From the NCBI RefSeq assembly GCF_014647875.1, contig NZ_BMQA01000054.1, positions 1-41,967 on the forward strand: a stretch of 41,967 nucleotides of DNA, in the 5' to 3' direction. Below the pieces are notes generated by a model. It was given only the letters and a program-made list of their open reading frames with translations, was not told where the DNA came from and did no database searches. The stretch's first letter is position 1. Every line of letters begins with the position of its first letter. Shown here piece by piece: positions 23,048 to 31,450 of this stretch. This DNA is from Streptomyces brasiliensis (GTDB lineage Bacteria; Actinomycetota; Actinomycetes; Streptomycetales; Streptomycetaceae). A program made the translations under genes and the position numbers.

Positions 23048-24349
23048 ATGGGACGACAACACTGGAAGAGGATCTGGGTCGGCTCGGCGGGCAACATGGT
23101 CGAGTGGTTCGACTGGTTCGTGTACGCGAGCTTCGCCACCTACTTCGCCGGAGCGTTCTTCCCCACCGGCAACCCCACCGCCCAGCTGATGAACACCGCG
23201 GGCATCTTCGCCGTCGGGTTCTTCATGCGCCCCGTCGGCGGCTGGCTGCTGGGCCGGGTAGGTGACCGCAGAGGCCGTAAAGCCGCACTCACCCTGACCG
23301 TCACGCTGATGTCCGCGTCCGCCATCCTCATCGCCGTCGCGCCGACGTACGCCGTCGCCGGATACGGCGGCGCGTTCGTCCTGCTCGTCGCCCGCCTGCT
23401 GCAAGGTCTGTCGGTCGGCGGCGAGTACGCGGCCAGCGCCACCTACCTGACCGAGGCCTCGGACCCGCGCGGACGCGGCTTCGCGTCCAGCTTCCAGTAC
23501 GTCTCGATGACCGCCGGCCAGATCGTCGGCCTCGGCCTGCTGATCGTCCTGCAGCGCACCATGTCGGACGAGGCGCTGCACAGCTACGGCTGGCGCATCC
23601 CCTTCGTGGTGGGTGCGCTCGGCGCCGCGGTGGTCTTCTATCTGCGGCGGACCATGCTGGAGACCGAGGTGTACGAGGAGGACACCTCCGGGGCCGAGGA
23701 GCGCGGTACGCTGCGCGCGCTGTGGCGGCACCGGCGGGAGGCGTTCCTGGTCGTCGCGCTGACCATGGGCGGCACGGTCGCCTACTACACGTACACCACG
23801 TACCTGACCAAGTACCTGTCGAACTCCGCAGGGCTGTCCAAGGAGACCGCGACCCTCGTCTCGTTCACCGCGCTGATCGTCTTCGCCTGTCTCCAGCCGC
23901 TCGCCGGGCGCCTGTCCGACCGCATCGGCCGCCGCCCGTTGCTGATCACCTTCGCGGTCGGCTCCACCGTCCTCACCGTGCCGATCATGACCCTGCTCAA
24001 GCGCGCGGACGGTTTCTGGCCGGCCCTCGGTCTGTCCCTGCTCGCCCTCGTCGTGGTCACCGGATACACCTCGATCAACGCCTGTGTGAAGGCCGAGCTG
24101 TTCCCGACGGGTGTGCGCGCCCTCGGTGTGGCCCTGCCGTACGCCGTCGCCAACGCCCTCTTCGGCGGCACGGCGGAATACGTCGCCCTGTGGTTCAAGA
24201 ACGCCGGAATCGAGTCCGGCTTCTCCTGGTACGTGGCGGGCTGTACTGCTGTATCCCTTGTGGTGTACATCACCATGCGGGAGACCAAGGACCTGGATCT
24301 GGCGCGGGTGAAGGCCCGCGAGGCGTCCACCCCGACGCCCGCATCCTGA
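23048..24349 (+). CDS. MHS-family MFS transporter (metabolite:H+ symporter)
   Basis: This 433-aa, roughly 12-TM protein belongs to the metabolite:H+ symporter group (KgtP/ProP/shikimate-type). Its signature NMVEWFDWFVYASFATYFAGAFFP opens the protein. Motif A (GRVGDRRGRKAAL, about 70-82) and the second-half equivalent GRLSDRIGRRPLL are present, and QGLSVGGEYAASATYLTE is typical. The substrates of this group are organic acids, betaines or amino acids. It is downstream of the deiminase/tetR genes, separated by 137 nt with a repeat, so co-regulation is possible but not shown. No strong ribosome-binding site precedes the ATG at 23048, but the NMVEWFDW segment supports this start. Confidence 0.88.
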   Translation: MGRQHWKRIWVGSAGNMVEWFDWFVYASFATYFAGAFFPTGNPTAQLMNTAGIFAVGFFMRPVGGWLLGRVGDRRGRKAALTLTVTLMSASAILIAVAPTYAVAGYGGAFVLLVARLLQGLSVGGEYAASATYLTEASDPRGRGFASSFQYVSMTAGQIVGLGLLIVLQRTMSDEALHSYGWRIPFVVGALGAAVVFYLRRTMLETEVYEEDTSGAEERGTLRALWRHRREAFLVVALTMGGTVAYYTYTTYLTKYLSNSAGLSKETATLVSFTALIVFACLQPLAGRLSDRIGRRPLLITFAVGSTVLTVPIMTLLKRADGFWPALGLSLLALVVVTGYTSINACVKAELFPTGVRALGVALPYAVANALFGGTAEYVALWFKNAGIESGFSWYVAGCTAVSLVVYITMRETKDLDLARVKAREASTPTPAS

Positions 24350-24391
24350 GACGGACCGTGAGCGGGGGGCGGACTGTGCCAGACTGCCCTC

Positions 24392-24442
24392 GTGCTCTCG
24401 TTCGCCACGATTATTGGCAGCAGGCGCGCCGGTCCGCAGTGA
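24392..24442 (+). CDS. Putative Ile-Ile leader peptide of the cimA attenuator
   Basis: A 16-codon frame opens at GTG 24392 and encodes MLSFATIIGSRRAGPQ. It has two consecutive ATT isoleucine codons at 24410-24415, a codon rare in this GC-rich genome. No ribosome-binding site precedes it; CAGACT (24380-24385), 6 nt upstream, could be a -10 box, giving a leaderless transcript that starts at the GTG. It lies 190 bp before cimA and 54 nt before an intrinsic terminator, the classic layout of ribosome-stalling attenuation. Its expression is inferred, not demonstrated. Confidence 0.6.
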   Translation: MLSFATIIGSRRAGPQ

Positions 24443-24496
24443 CCGCCACGTACGACCAGGTACGGGTGGCCACCGTCGTCCTCGACCCGCGCGCAG

Positions 24497-24523
24497 ACCT
24501 CTCGCACCCGCGAGGGGTTTTTT
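24497..24523 (+). terminator. Intrinsic terminator (attenuator) in cimA leader
   Basis: ACCTCTCGC (24497-24505), loop ACCC and GCGAGGGGT (24510-24518) form a 9-bp stem with one G-T pair, running directly into six T residues (24518-24523). Such a U run is uncommon in this genome. A second 8-bp hairpin, TTCCCGGC/GCCGGGAA (24527-24551), follows. It lies upstream of cimA and downstream of the Ile-Ile peptide, consistent with attenuation. Confidence 0.75.
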
Positions 24524-24632
24524 CGTTTCCCGGCCCACATTCAGCCGGGAACGGAGCGCGAGGGACCATGGGGGGACGGTGGAGCCGGTCATTCCGGTAC
24601 GACCGATTTTTCAACACAGGAGCGTTCAGACC

Positions 24633-26243
24633 ATGACCGAGACGGCAACCAGCGAGCTCGACGACTCGTTCCACGTCTTCGACACCACGCTGCGCGACGG
24701 CGCCCAGCGCGAGGGCATCAACCTCACCGTCGCGGACAAGCTCGCCATCGCACGGCACCTGGACGACTTCGGCGTCGGCTTCATCGAGGGCGGCTGGCCC
24801 GGCGCGAACCCGCGCGACACCGAGTTCTTCGCCCGCGCCCGGCAGGAGATCGACTTCAAGCACGCCCAGCTGGTCGCCTTCGGCGCCACCCGCCGCGCCG
24901 GTGCCAAGGCTTCCGAGGACCCGCAGGTCAAGGCGCTCCTGGACTCCGGCGCCCCGGTGATCACCCTGGTCGCCAAGTCGCACGACCGGCATGTGGAGCT
25001 GGCGCTGCGCACCACGCTCGACGAGAACCTGGAGATGGTCCGGGACACCGTGTCCCATCTGCGTGCGCAGGGCCGCCGGGTCTTCGTCGACTGCGAGCAC
25101 TTCTTCGACGGCTACCGCGCCAACCCCGAGTACGCCAAGGCCGTCGTCCGCGCGGCCTCCGAGGCGGGCGCGGACGTCGTCGTCCTGTGCGACACCAACG
25201 GCGGCATGCTGCCCGCCCAGGTCCAGGCCGTCGTCTCCACCGTCCTCGCGGACACCGGCGCCCGGCTCGGCATCCACGCCCAGGACGACACCGGCTGCGC
25301 GGTGGCCAACACCCTCGCCGCCGTCGACGCGGGCGCGACCCACGTCCAGTGCACGGCGAACGGCTACGGCGAGCGTGTCGGCAACGCCAACCTCTTCCCG
25401 GTGGTCGCCGCTCTCGAGCTGAAGTACGGCAAGCAGGTGGTGCCCGAGGGCAGGCTGCGCGAGATGACGCGGATCAGCCACGCCATCGCCGAGGTCGTCA
25501 ACCTCACGCCGTCGACGCATCAGCCGTACGTGGGAGTCTCGGCCTTCGCCCACAAGGCGGGCCTGCACGCCTCCGCGATCAAGGTCGACCCCGACCTGTA
25601 CCAGCACATCGACCCCGTGCAGGTCGGCAACACCATGCGGATGCTGGTCTCCGACATGGCGGGCCGCGCGTCCATCGAGCTGAAGGGCAAGGAGCTCGGC
25701 ATCGACCTCGGCGGCGACCGCGAGCTGGTCGGCCGGGTGGTGGAGCGCGTCAAGGAACGGGAACTGCGCGGCTACACCTACGAGGCGGCCGACGCGAGCT
25801 TCGAACTCCTGCTGCGCGCCGAGGCCGAGGGCAAGCCGCTGAAGTACTTCGACGTGGAGTCCTGGCGGGCCATCGTCGAGGACCGCCCCGACGGCACCCA
25901 CGCCAACGAGGCCACCGTCAAGCTCTGGGCCAAGAGCGAGCGCATCGTCGCCACGGCGGAGGGCAACGGCCCGGTCAACGCCCTGGACCGCGCCCTCCGC
26001 GTGGCGCTCGAACGGATCTACCCCCAGCTGGCCAATCTCGACCTCGTCGACTACAAGGTCCGCATCCTCGAGGGCAAGCACGGCACCCAGTCCACGACCC
26101 GCGTCCTCATCTCCACCTCCGACGGCTCCGGCGAGTGGTCGACGGTCGGCGTGGCGGAGAACGTGATCGCGGCGTCCTGGCAGGCCCTGGAGGACGCGTA
26201 CACCTACGGCCTGCTGCGCGCGGGCGTGGAACCGGCCGAGTAG
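24633..26243 (+). CDS. cimA: Citramalate synthase (LeuA/HMG-CoA-lyase superfamily)
   Basis: This 536-aa enzyme condenses pyruvate and acetyl-CoA to (R)-citramalate, giving 2-oxobutyrate for isoleucine without threonine. FDTTLRDGAQREGINLTVADKL opens the TIM barrel; the metal-site residues in HAQDDTGCAVANTLAAVDAGATHVQ and the NGYGERVGNANL block follow. A C-terminal regulatory (LeuA allosteric-type) domain covers about 400-530. Length and the VFDTTLRDGAQ opening distinguish it from the longer actinobacterial LeuA and from homocitrate synthase. ATG 24633 has AGGAG at 24618-24622. The upstream leader with Ile codons supports isoleucine-linked control. It is convergent with a GH30 gene 19 bp away, with no clear terminator between. 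Confidence 0.9.
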   Translation: MTETATSELDDSFHVFDTTLRDGAQREGINLTVADKLAIARHLDDFGVGFIEGGWPGANPRDTEFFARARQEIDFKHAQLVAFGATRRAGAKASEDPQVKALLDSGAPVITLVAKSHDRHVELALRTTLDENLEMVRDTVSHLRAQGRRVFVDCEHFFDGYRANPEYAKAVVRAASEAGADVVVLCDTNGGMLPAQVQAVVSTVLADTGARLGIHAQDDTGCAVANTLAAVDAGATHVQCTANGYGERVGNANLFPVVAALELKYGKQVVPEGRLREMTRISHAIAEVVNLTPSTHQPYVGVSAFAHKAGLHASAIKVDPDLYQHIDPVQVGNTMRMLVSDMAGRASIELKGKELGIDLGGDRELVGRVVERVKERELRGYTYEAADASFELLLRAEAEGKPLKYFDVESWRAIVEDRPDGTHANEATVKLWAKSERIVATAEGNGPVNALDRALRVALERIYPQLANLDLVDYKVRILEGKHGTQSTTRVLISTSDGSGEWSTVGVAENVIAASWQALEDAYTYGLLRAGVEPAE

Positions 26244-26262
26244 ACGGGCGCCACGCCTCGCG

Positions 26263-28128
26263 TCACTGCAGCGTCCACTTCTGGTTCGCGGCGCCCGTGC
26301 AGGTCCAGATCTGGGCCCGGGCGCCGTTCGCGGTGGAGTTGTCGGTCACGTCGAGGCACTTGTCGGCGGCGGTGTTCACCACGTCGTGCGTGGACGCGTT
26401 GTACGACCACCGTTGCGCTCCGGTCCCGTTGCAGTCGTAGAGCTGGACCTTCGCGCCGTTCGCCGTCGACGCCGACGTCACGTCCAGGCACTTGCCGAGT
26501 GCCTGGACCGAGCCGTCGGCCTGGACGGTCCACTGCTGGGCCGCCGAGCCGTTGCAGTCGTAGAGCTGCACCGCCGTACCGTTCGTGCTCGAACCGCCGG
26601 CCACGTCCAGGCACTTGCCCGCGAGCCCGACGAAGGATCCGCTCCGGCTGCCGCCGCCCGACTGCGTGCCGGACCAGGTGAACGTCGCCGACGTCTTGCC
26701 CGGCAGTGAGTAAGTGGCGTGCTGCGAGCCCCAGCCGATCGTGACCGCCCTGGCGCTCGTCGCGTCGTTGTACGCGATCAGCGCCTTCGAGCCGTCGGGG
26801 TTGCGCCAGGCCACGTTGGGCACGGCCGAGGATGCCGTCGAGGCGATGCGCTGGGCACCTGGGCGCACGAACTTCGTCAGATGGCCCATCGTGTAGTACT
26901 CGACGGTGTAGTCGACCGTCCCGCTCGCGCCGTCCCCGTCGTGCACGGTGATCAGACCGGTGCAGGTGCCGCAACCGCCGTTGTGCGGGCCCATGTTCTG
27001 GTCCACGGCCAGCGACCACTTGGTCACCGACTTCGCCCAGTTGCGCGTGTAGTCGACGATGTCGAGCATGTCCTCGCGCTGCTGGTCGGCGATCCAGGTG
27101 CCGCCCGAGTGCTCGGTGCCGAACGCGTCCAGTGAGGGGTACTGGTTGTGCACGGTGGTCTGCTCGGCGACGTCACCGCCGTACCCGTGCCAGGCGATGC
27201 CGCCGAAGTTGGGGTGGTTGCGGATCGACGGGTCGTCGACGCTCAGGGCCGCGTACGAGTCGTACACGTCCCAGTTCCAGTCGTGCGCCAGTACCTTCGT
27301 CGACAGACCCGCCGCCTGGAGCTTCGGCAGCAGCTCGCTCTTGAGGAAGTACTGGATCCCGCTCGCGTTCCAGCTCATCGACGGGTAGCCCGAGCAGCAC
27401 GTCGGCTCGTTCTGCGGGGTCACGTACGAGACGTCGACGCCCTGGTCGCGGTAGGCCTGGAGGTACTTCACGAAGTACGAGGCGTACGCCCCGTAGTCCT
27501 CCGCCTTCAGCCAGCCGCCGTTGAGCTGCCCGCTGTCCTTCATCCAGGCCGGCGCCGTCCACGGCGAGGCCATCACCGTCAGGGACGGGTTCAGCTGGAG
27601 CGCCTGTTTGGTCAGCGGCACGACGTCCGCGAGGTCGTGGGAGATGCTGAACTTCGTGAGGTTCGGGTCGGTCTGGCCCGCCGGGACGTCGTCGTACGTG
27701 TACCCGAAGCGGGCCAGGTCCGAGGCGCCCATCGGGTTGCGCAGGAACGACAGCCCGATCCCGTCCGTCGGCGAGAACAGCTTCCGCATCGTCGCGTCCC
27801 GCGTCGCCTGCGACAGCGCCCCGCTGCTGTTCATCAGCCAGGCCGCCGTGTCCGTGAAGGACGCGCCGCCGCCGGTGAAGGTCTGGTAGCGGGTGTTCTC
27901 GTCGACGGTGATGTTCTCACCGCTGCCGCCGGTGCCCGACTGGAAGGCGAACGGCGTCTGGGCCTGGAGCCCACGGACCACATGGCGTCCGGCGGAGTCG
28001 TCGGTGGTGGTCAGATACGCGGTCACCTGCTCGCCCGCCGCGTGCGCGGACGCGGTCACCGCCGTGAGTCCGGCCGTGGTGAGCAGCCCGGCGAGGAGCA
28101 GCCCGGCCGCTCGTCTGGATCTCTTCAT
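26263..28128 (-). CDS. Secreted GH30-family glycoside hydrolase with CBM13 (ricin-type) domain
   Basis: This is a 621-aa exported enzyme. The Sec signal peptide (MKRSRRAAGLLLAGLLTTAG...SAHA, about 1-31) leads into a GH30 (beta/alpha)8 barrel plus beta domain (about 40-480). Acid/base Glu241 lies in TPQNEPTCC and nucleophile Glu339 in FGTEHSGG, with SPWTAPAWMK as a family landmark. GH30 members cleave beta-1,6-glucans, glucocerebrosides or xylans; the subfamily cannot be fixed here. Gly/Ser linker residues precede a C-terminal beta-trefoil (about 490-621) with three QxW-type repeats (AAQQWTVQ, GAQRWSYN, NQKWTLQ). I chose ATG 28128 because it opens the signal peptide. It is divergent from a GH3 gene; together they may degrade fungal or plant glucans. 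Confidence 0.9.
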   Translation of the reverse strand: MKRSRRAAGLLLAGLLTTAGLTAVTASAHAAGEQVTAYLTTTDDSAGRHVVRGLQAQTPFAFQSGTGGSGENITVDENTRYQTFTGGGASFTDTAAWLMNSSGALSQATRDATMRKLFSPTDGIGLSFLRNPMGASDLARFGYTYDDVPAGQTDPNLTKFSISHDLADVVPLTKQALQLNPSLTVMASPWTAPAWMKDSGQLNGGWLKAEDYGAYASYFVKYLQAYRDQGVDVSYVTPQNEPTCCSGYPSMSWNASGIQYFLKSELLPKLQAAGLSTKVLAHDWNWDVYDSYAALSVDDPSIRNHPNFGGIAWHGYGGDVAEQTTVHNQYPSLDAFGTEHSGGTWIADQQREDMLDIVDYTRNWAKSVTKWSLAVDQNMGPHNGGCGTCTGLITVHDGDGASGTVDYTVEYYTMGHLTKFVRPGAQRIASTASSAVPNVAWRNPDGSKALIAYNDATSARAVTIGWGSQHATYSLPGKTSATFTWSGTQSGGGSRSGSFVGLAGKCLDVAGGSSTNGTAVQLYDCNGSAAQQWTVQADGSVQALGKCLDVTSASTANGAKVQLYDCNGTGAQRWSYNASTHDVVNTAADKCLDVTDNSTANGARAQIWTCTGAANQKWTLQ

Positions 28129-28175
28129 GGAGCGCCGCCTTCTGGAGGTGGGGGGATGAGAGGCATGCGAGGCGT

Positions 28176-28205
28176 GAGTAAATGACGGCGGCCAGGGCCC
28201 GTCAA
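28176..28205 (-). promoter_or_regulatory. Candidate promoter of the GH30 gene
   Basis: Read on the minus strand, TTGACG (28205-28200), 18 nt and TTACTC (28181-28176) resemble -35/-10 boxes about 50 bp ahead of the ATG. The -10 is imperfect. Confidence 0.4.
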
Positions 28206-28287
28206 GGGGTTGCGCGTTCAGGGTCCGAAGGAACAAATCCCCTGATGCGGACGGGAATTGAGTCTGTACCGGTTCTGACGTGAAGTA

Positions 28288-28320
28288 TTGACGGCTTTCC
28301 GGGCCGCGAGTTAACTCACG
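28288..28320 (+). promoter_or_regulatory. Candidate promoter and operator upstream of GH3 gene
   Basis: TTGACG (28288-28293), 18 nt and TAACTC (28312-28317) form a promoter-like pair. The -10 lies within CGCGAGTTAACTCACG (28305-28320; 14 of 16 symmetric, core GAGTTAACTC perfect), a likely repressor site of LacI or similar type for the divergent glycosidase genes. Confidence 0.45.
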
Positions 28321-28376
28321 TCGTGATCTAAGTCATGAGTGAATTCTGCGAGTCCCCGAGAGCCGAGGGAAGGTCC

Positions 28377-31300
28377 ATGCGAAGAACCGCCCTGCTCGCG
28401 TCCGTCGCTCTACTGGCCGCTCTGATCCCGCTGACCGCCGCCGGCACCGCGTCCGGCGCCGACGACCCACCGCCGACCCCCGTCGACCGCTTCGAGGGCG
28501 AGGTCCCCTTCGCCGCCCAGCCCGCCGAGGGCATCTTCACCTGGGGCAGCGACGGCGACGACCCGCCGGCCCTGCAGTTCGCGGACCGCGCCGACGCCCC
28601 CGAGGGCGCCAAGGTCCTCGCGGGCACGTACGACATCAGCGGCTACGGCGGCTTCACCCACGACTTCGCCGCGACCGAGCCCGCGCACGACTGGTCCGCG
28701 CACAAGGGCATCCGTTTCTGGTGGGACGGCCAGGACAACGGAAAGAAGATCGCCTTCGAGATCAAGGACGGCGGCGCGAACGGCGAGGCCTCGGAGCTCT
28801 GGACGACATCCTTCACCGACGACTTCACCGGCTGGAAGCAGATCGAGATCCCGTTCACCGACTTCACCTACCGAACGGACTACCAGCCCGTCGGCGGCAT
28901 CGACCACGTCCTCGGACTCACCGGGATGTGGGGGTACGCGCTCACGCTCCCGGTCGGCGTCCAGGGACAGTTCGCCATGGACGACGTGGAGTTGTACGGC
29001 AGGGCCGACCAGTCGCTGCGCGCCTCCGTCACCGCCGACTCCGCCGTCCACACCGTCACCGAGGGCGGCACGGCGACCGTGAAGCTCTCCGTGGCCACCA
29101 CCGGCGCCACCCCGCTCGACGAGCCGGTGACCGTCACCTACGAGACGGCCGGCGGCACCGCCGAGCCCGGCAAGGACTACACCCCCGTCTCCGGCACCCT
29201 CACCTTCCCGGCCGGCACGGCCTCGGGCGCCGCGCAGACCGTCAAGGTGCCGACGCTCAAGGACAAGTCGGCCGAGGCCGCCGAGACGATCCCCCTGAAG
29301 CTCACGGTGACCGGCGCCAAGGCACCCGCCGAGACCCCGCAGGTCGTCATCGACGCACACGGACTGCCGTACCTGAACAGCAAGTTGCCCGTCAAGAAGC
29401 GGGTCGCGGACCTCGTGGGACGCCTGTCCCTGGAGGAGAAGGCCGGCCAGATGACGCAGGCCGAGCGCGGCGCGGTCGGCAACGGAGGCGACATCGCGAC
29501 GTACGCCCTCGGCTCGCTGCTCTCCGGCGGCGGCTCCACGCCGACGCCCAACACCCCCGAGGCCTGGGCGAAGATGATCGACGCCTTCCAGCTGCGGGCG
29601 CAGGCCACCCGGTTCCAGATCCCGCTGATCTACGGCGTGGACGCGGTCCACGGCCACAACAACCTGGCCGGTGCCACGATCATGCCGCACAACATCGGCA
29701 TCGGCGCCACCAGGGATCCCGGGCTCGCCGAGCGGACGGGATCAGTGACGGCGGCCGAGGTCCGCGCGACCGGCGTCCCCTGGGACTTCGCGCCCTGCCT
29801 CTGTGTCACCCGCGACGAACGCTGGGGCCGCTCCTACGAGTCCTTCGGCGAGGATCCGGCGCTCGTCGAGTCCATGGAGACCGTCATCCAGGGTCTTCAG
29901 GGGCGGGCCGACGGACGGGACCTGAGCCGTGCCGACAAGGTGCTGGCCACCGCCAAGCACTTCGTCGGCGACGGCGGCACCGAGTACGGCTCGTCCACGA
30001 CGGGGACGTACACGATCGACCAGGGCGTCACCAAGGTCACCCGGCAGGAGTTGGAGGCCGTCCACCTGGCGCCCTACCAGACCGCGGTGGACCGGGGGAT
30101 CGGAACGGTCATGCCGTCGTACTCCTCCCTGGACATCCTGGGCGACGGCCAGGGCCCGGTGAAGATGCACGCCCGCGCGGACATGATCAACGGCGTGCTC
30201 AAGGGCCGCATGGGCTTCGACGGCTTCGTCATCAGCGACTGGAACGCCATCGACCAACTGCCCGGTGACTACGGCTCCCACGTCCGCACGGCCGTCAACG
30301 CGGGCGTCGACATGATGATGGTGCCCTACTCCTACAAGGACTTCAGCGCGGCACTCGTCGCCGAGGTGAAGGCCGGCCGGGTGAGTCAGAAGCGGATCGA
30401 CGACGCCGTCTCCCGCATCCTCACCGAGAAGTTCCGGCTGGGCCTGTTCGAGCACCCGTACGCCGACACCAGCGGCGCCGCGGACATCGGCTCGGCGGCG
30501 CACCGGGCCGTCGCCCGCCAGGCGGCAGCGGAGTCGCAGGTGCTGCTGAAGAACTCCGGTGGCCTGCTCCCGCTGAAGAAGAGCCAGAAGGTGTACGTCG
30601 CCGGGTCCGACGCCGACGACATCGGCAACCAGACCGGCGGCTGGACCATCACCTGGCAGGGCTCGTCCGGCAACATCACCCAGGGCACGACGATCCTCCA
30701 GGGCCTGAAGAACGCGGGCGGCGACGTCACGTACTCCAAGGACGCCTCGGCAGCCACGTCCGGCTACGACGTCGGCGTGGTCGTGGTGGGGGAGACCCCG
30801 TACGCCGAGGGCGTGGGCGACGTCGGCAACGGCCACTCGCTCTCCCTGTCCGCCGCCGACCAGGCAGCCGTGGACAAGGTGTGCGCGGCCATGAAGTGCG
30901 CGGTGCTGGTCGTCTCCGGTCGGCCGCAGCTGATCGGCGACCGGCTCGGTGAGATCGACGCGCTGGTGGCCTCCTGGCTGCCGGGCACCGAGGGCGACGG
31001 CGTGGCCGACGTCCTCTACGGGAAGCGCGCGTTCACCGGTCAGCTGCCCGTCACCTGGCCGAAGTCCGAGGCCCAGCTGCCGATCAACGTCGGCGACGCC
31101 TCGTACGACCCGCAGTTCCCCTACGGCTGGGGGCTGACGACCCTCACCCGGACGCCGGAGGGCGGCGCCGCCACCCTGCGGGCGCTCGGCATCGCGGCGA
31201 GCGCGGCCGACCGGGCCGGCGCGGACCAGGCCGGGCGCGCCCTGGTCACCAAGGCGCGGCTGATCGTACAGGCGAAGGTGGGGCAGAAGATCACGGCGGC

Positions 31301-31397
31301 GGTGGCCGAGCCCTTCGCCGACGCGGACCATCTGCTGCTGACCGGGCGCTACGGGGCGGCCGTGCAGAAACTGACGGAGGCCTATCGGGCGTCATGA
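28377..31397 (+). CDS. Secreted GH3 beta-glucosidase with CBM-like and Calx-beta domains
   Basis: This 1006-aa exported enzyme starts at ATG 28377 (GAGGGAAGG upstream; an in-frame ATG 42 nt earlier lacks a good site and would precede the signal peptide). A Sec signal (about 1-28) is followed by a galactose-binding-like/CBM11-type domain (about 35-215; GIRFWWDGQDNGKKIAFEI...MDDVELYG), a Calx-beta domain (about 215-335; TVTEGGTATVKLSV...YETAGGTAEPGKDYTPVSG), then GH3 N- and C-terminal domains. Nucleophile Asp621 lies in VISDWNAID, with AKHFVGDGGT upstream. It removes terminal glucose from beta-glucans or oligosaccharides, probably acting with the divergent GH30 enzyme. The domain order resembles ExoP-type exo-glucosidases. 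Confidence 0.9.
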   Translation: MRRTALLASVALLAALIPLTAAGTASGADDPPPTPVDRFEGEVPFAAQPAEGIFTWGSDGDDPPALQFADRADAPEGAKVLAGTYDISGYGGFTHDFAATEPAHDWSAHKGIRFWWDGQDNGKKIAFEIKDGGANGEASELWTTSFTDDFTGWKQIEIPFTDFTYRTDYQPVGGIDHVLGLTGMWGYALTLPVGVQGQFAMDDVELYGRADQSLRASVTADSAVHTVTEGGTATVKLSVATTGATPLDEPVTVTYETAGGTAEPGKDYTPVSGTLTFPAGTASGAAQTVKVPTLKDKSAEAAETIPLKLTVTGAKAPAETPQVVIDAHGLPYLNSKLPVKKRVADLVGRLSLEEKAGQMTQAERGAVGNGGDIATYALGSLLSGGGSTPTPNTPEAWAKMIDAFQLRAQATRFQIPLIYGVDAVHGHNNLAGATIMPHNIGIGATRDPGLAERTGSVTAAEVRATGVPWDFAPCLCVTRDERWGRSYESFGEDPALVESMETVIQGLQGRADGRDLSRADKVLATAKHFVGDGGTEYGSSTTGTYTIDQGVTKVTRQELEAVHLAPYQTAVDRGIGTVMPSYSSLDILGDGQGPVKMHARADMINGVLKGRMGFDGFVISDWNAIDQLPGDYGSHVRTAVNAGVDMMMVPYSYKDFSAALVAEVKAGRVSQKRIDDAVSRILTEKFRLGLFEHPYADTSGAADIGSAAHRAVARQAAAESQVLLKNSGGLLPLKKSQKVYVAGSDADDIGNQTGGWTITWQGSSGNITQGTTILQGLKNAGGDVTYSKDASAATSGYDVGVVVVGETPYAEGVGDVGNGHSLSLSAADQAAVDKVCAAMKCAVLVVSGRPQLIGDRLGEIDALVASWLPGTEGDGVADVLYGKRAFTGQLPVTWPKSEAQLPINVGDASYDPQFPYGWGLTTLTRTPEGGAATLRALGIAASAADRAGADQAGRALVTKARLIVQAKVGQKITAAVAEPFADADHLLLTGRYGAAVQKLTEAYRAS

Positions 31398-31450
31398 GGT
31401 GACACCTGGCTGAATGTCTCGAATCGGGAGGCTTCGGGTAGTTTCGAAGC

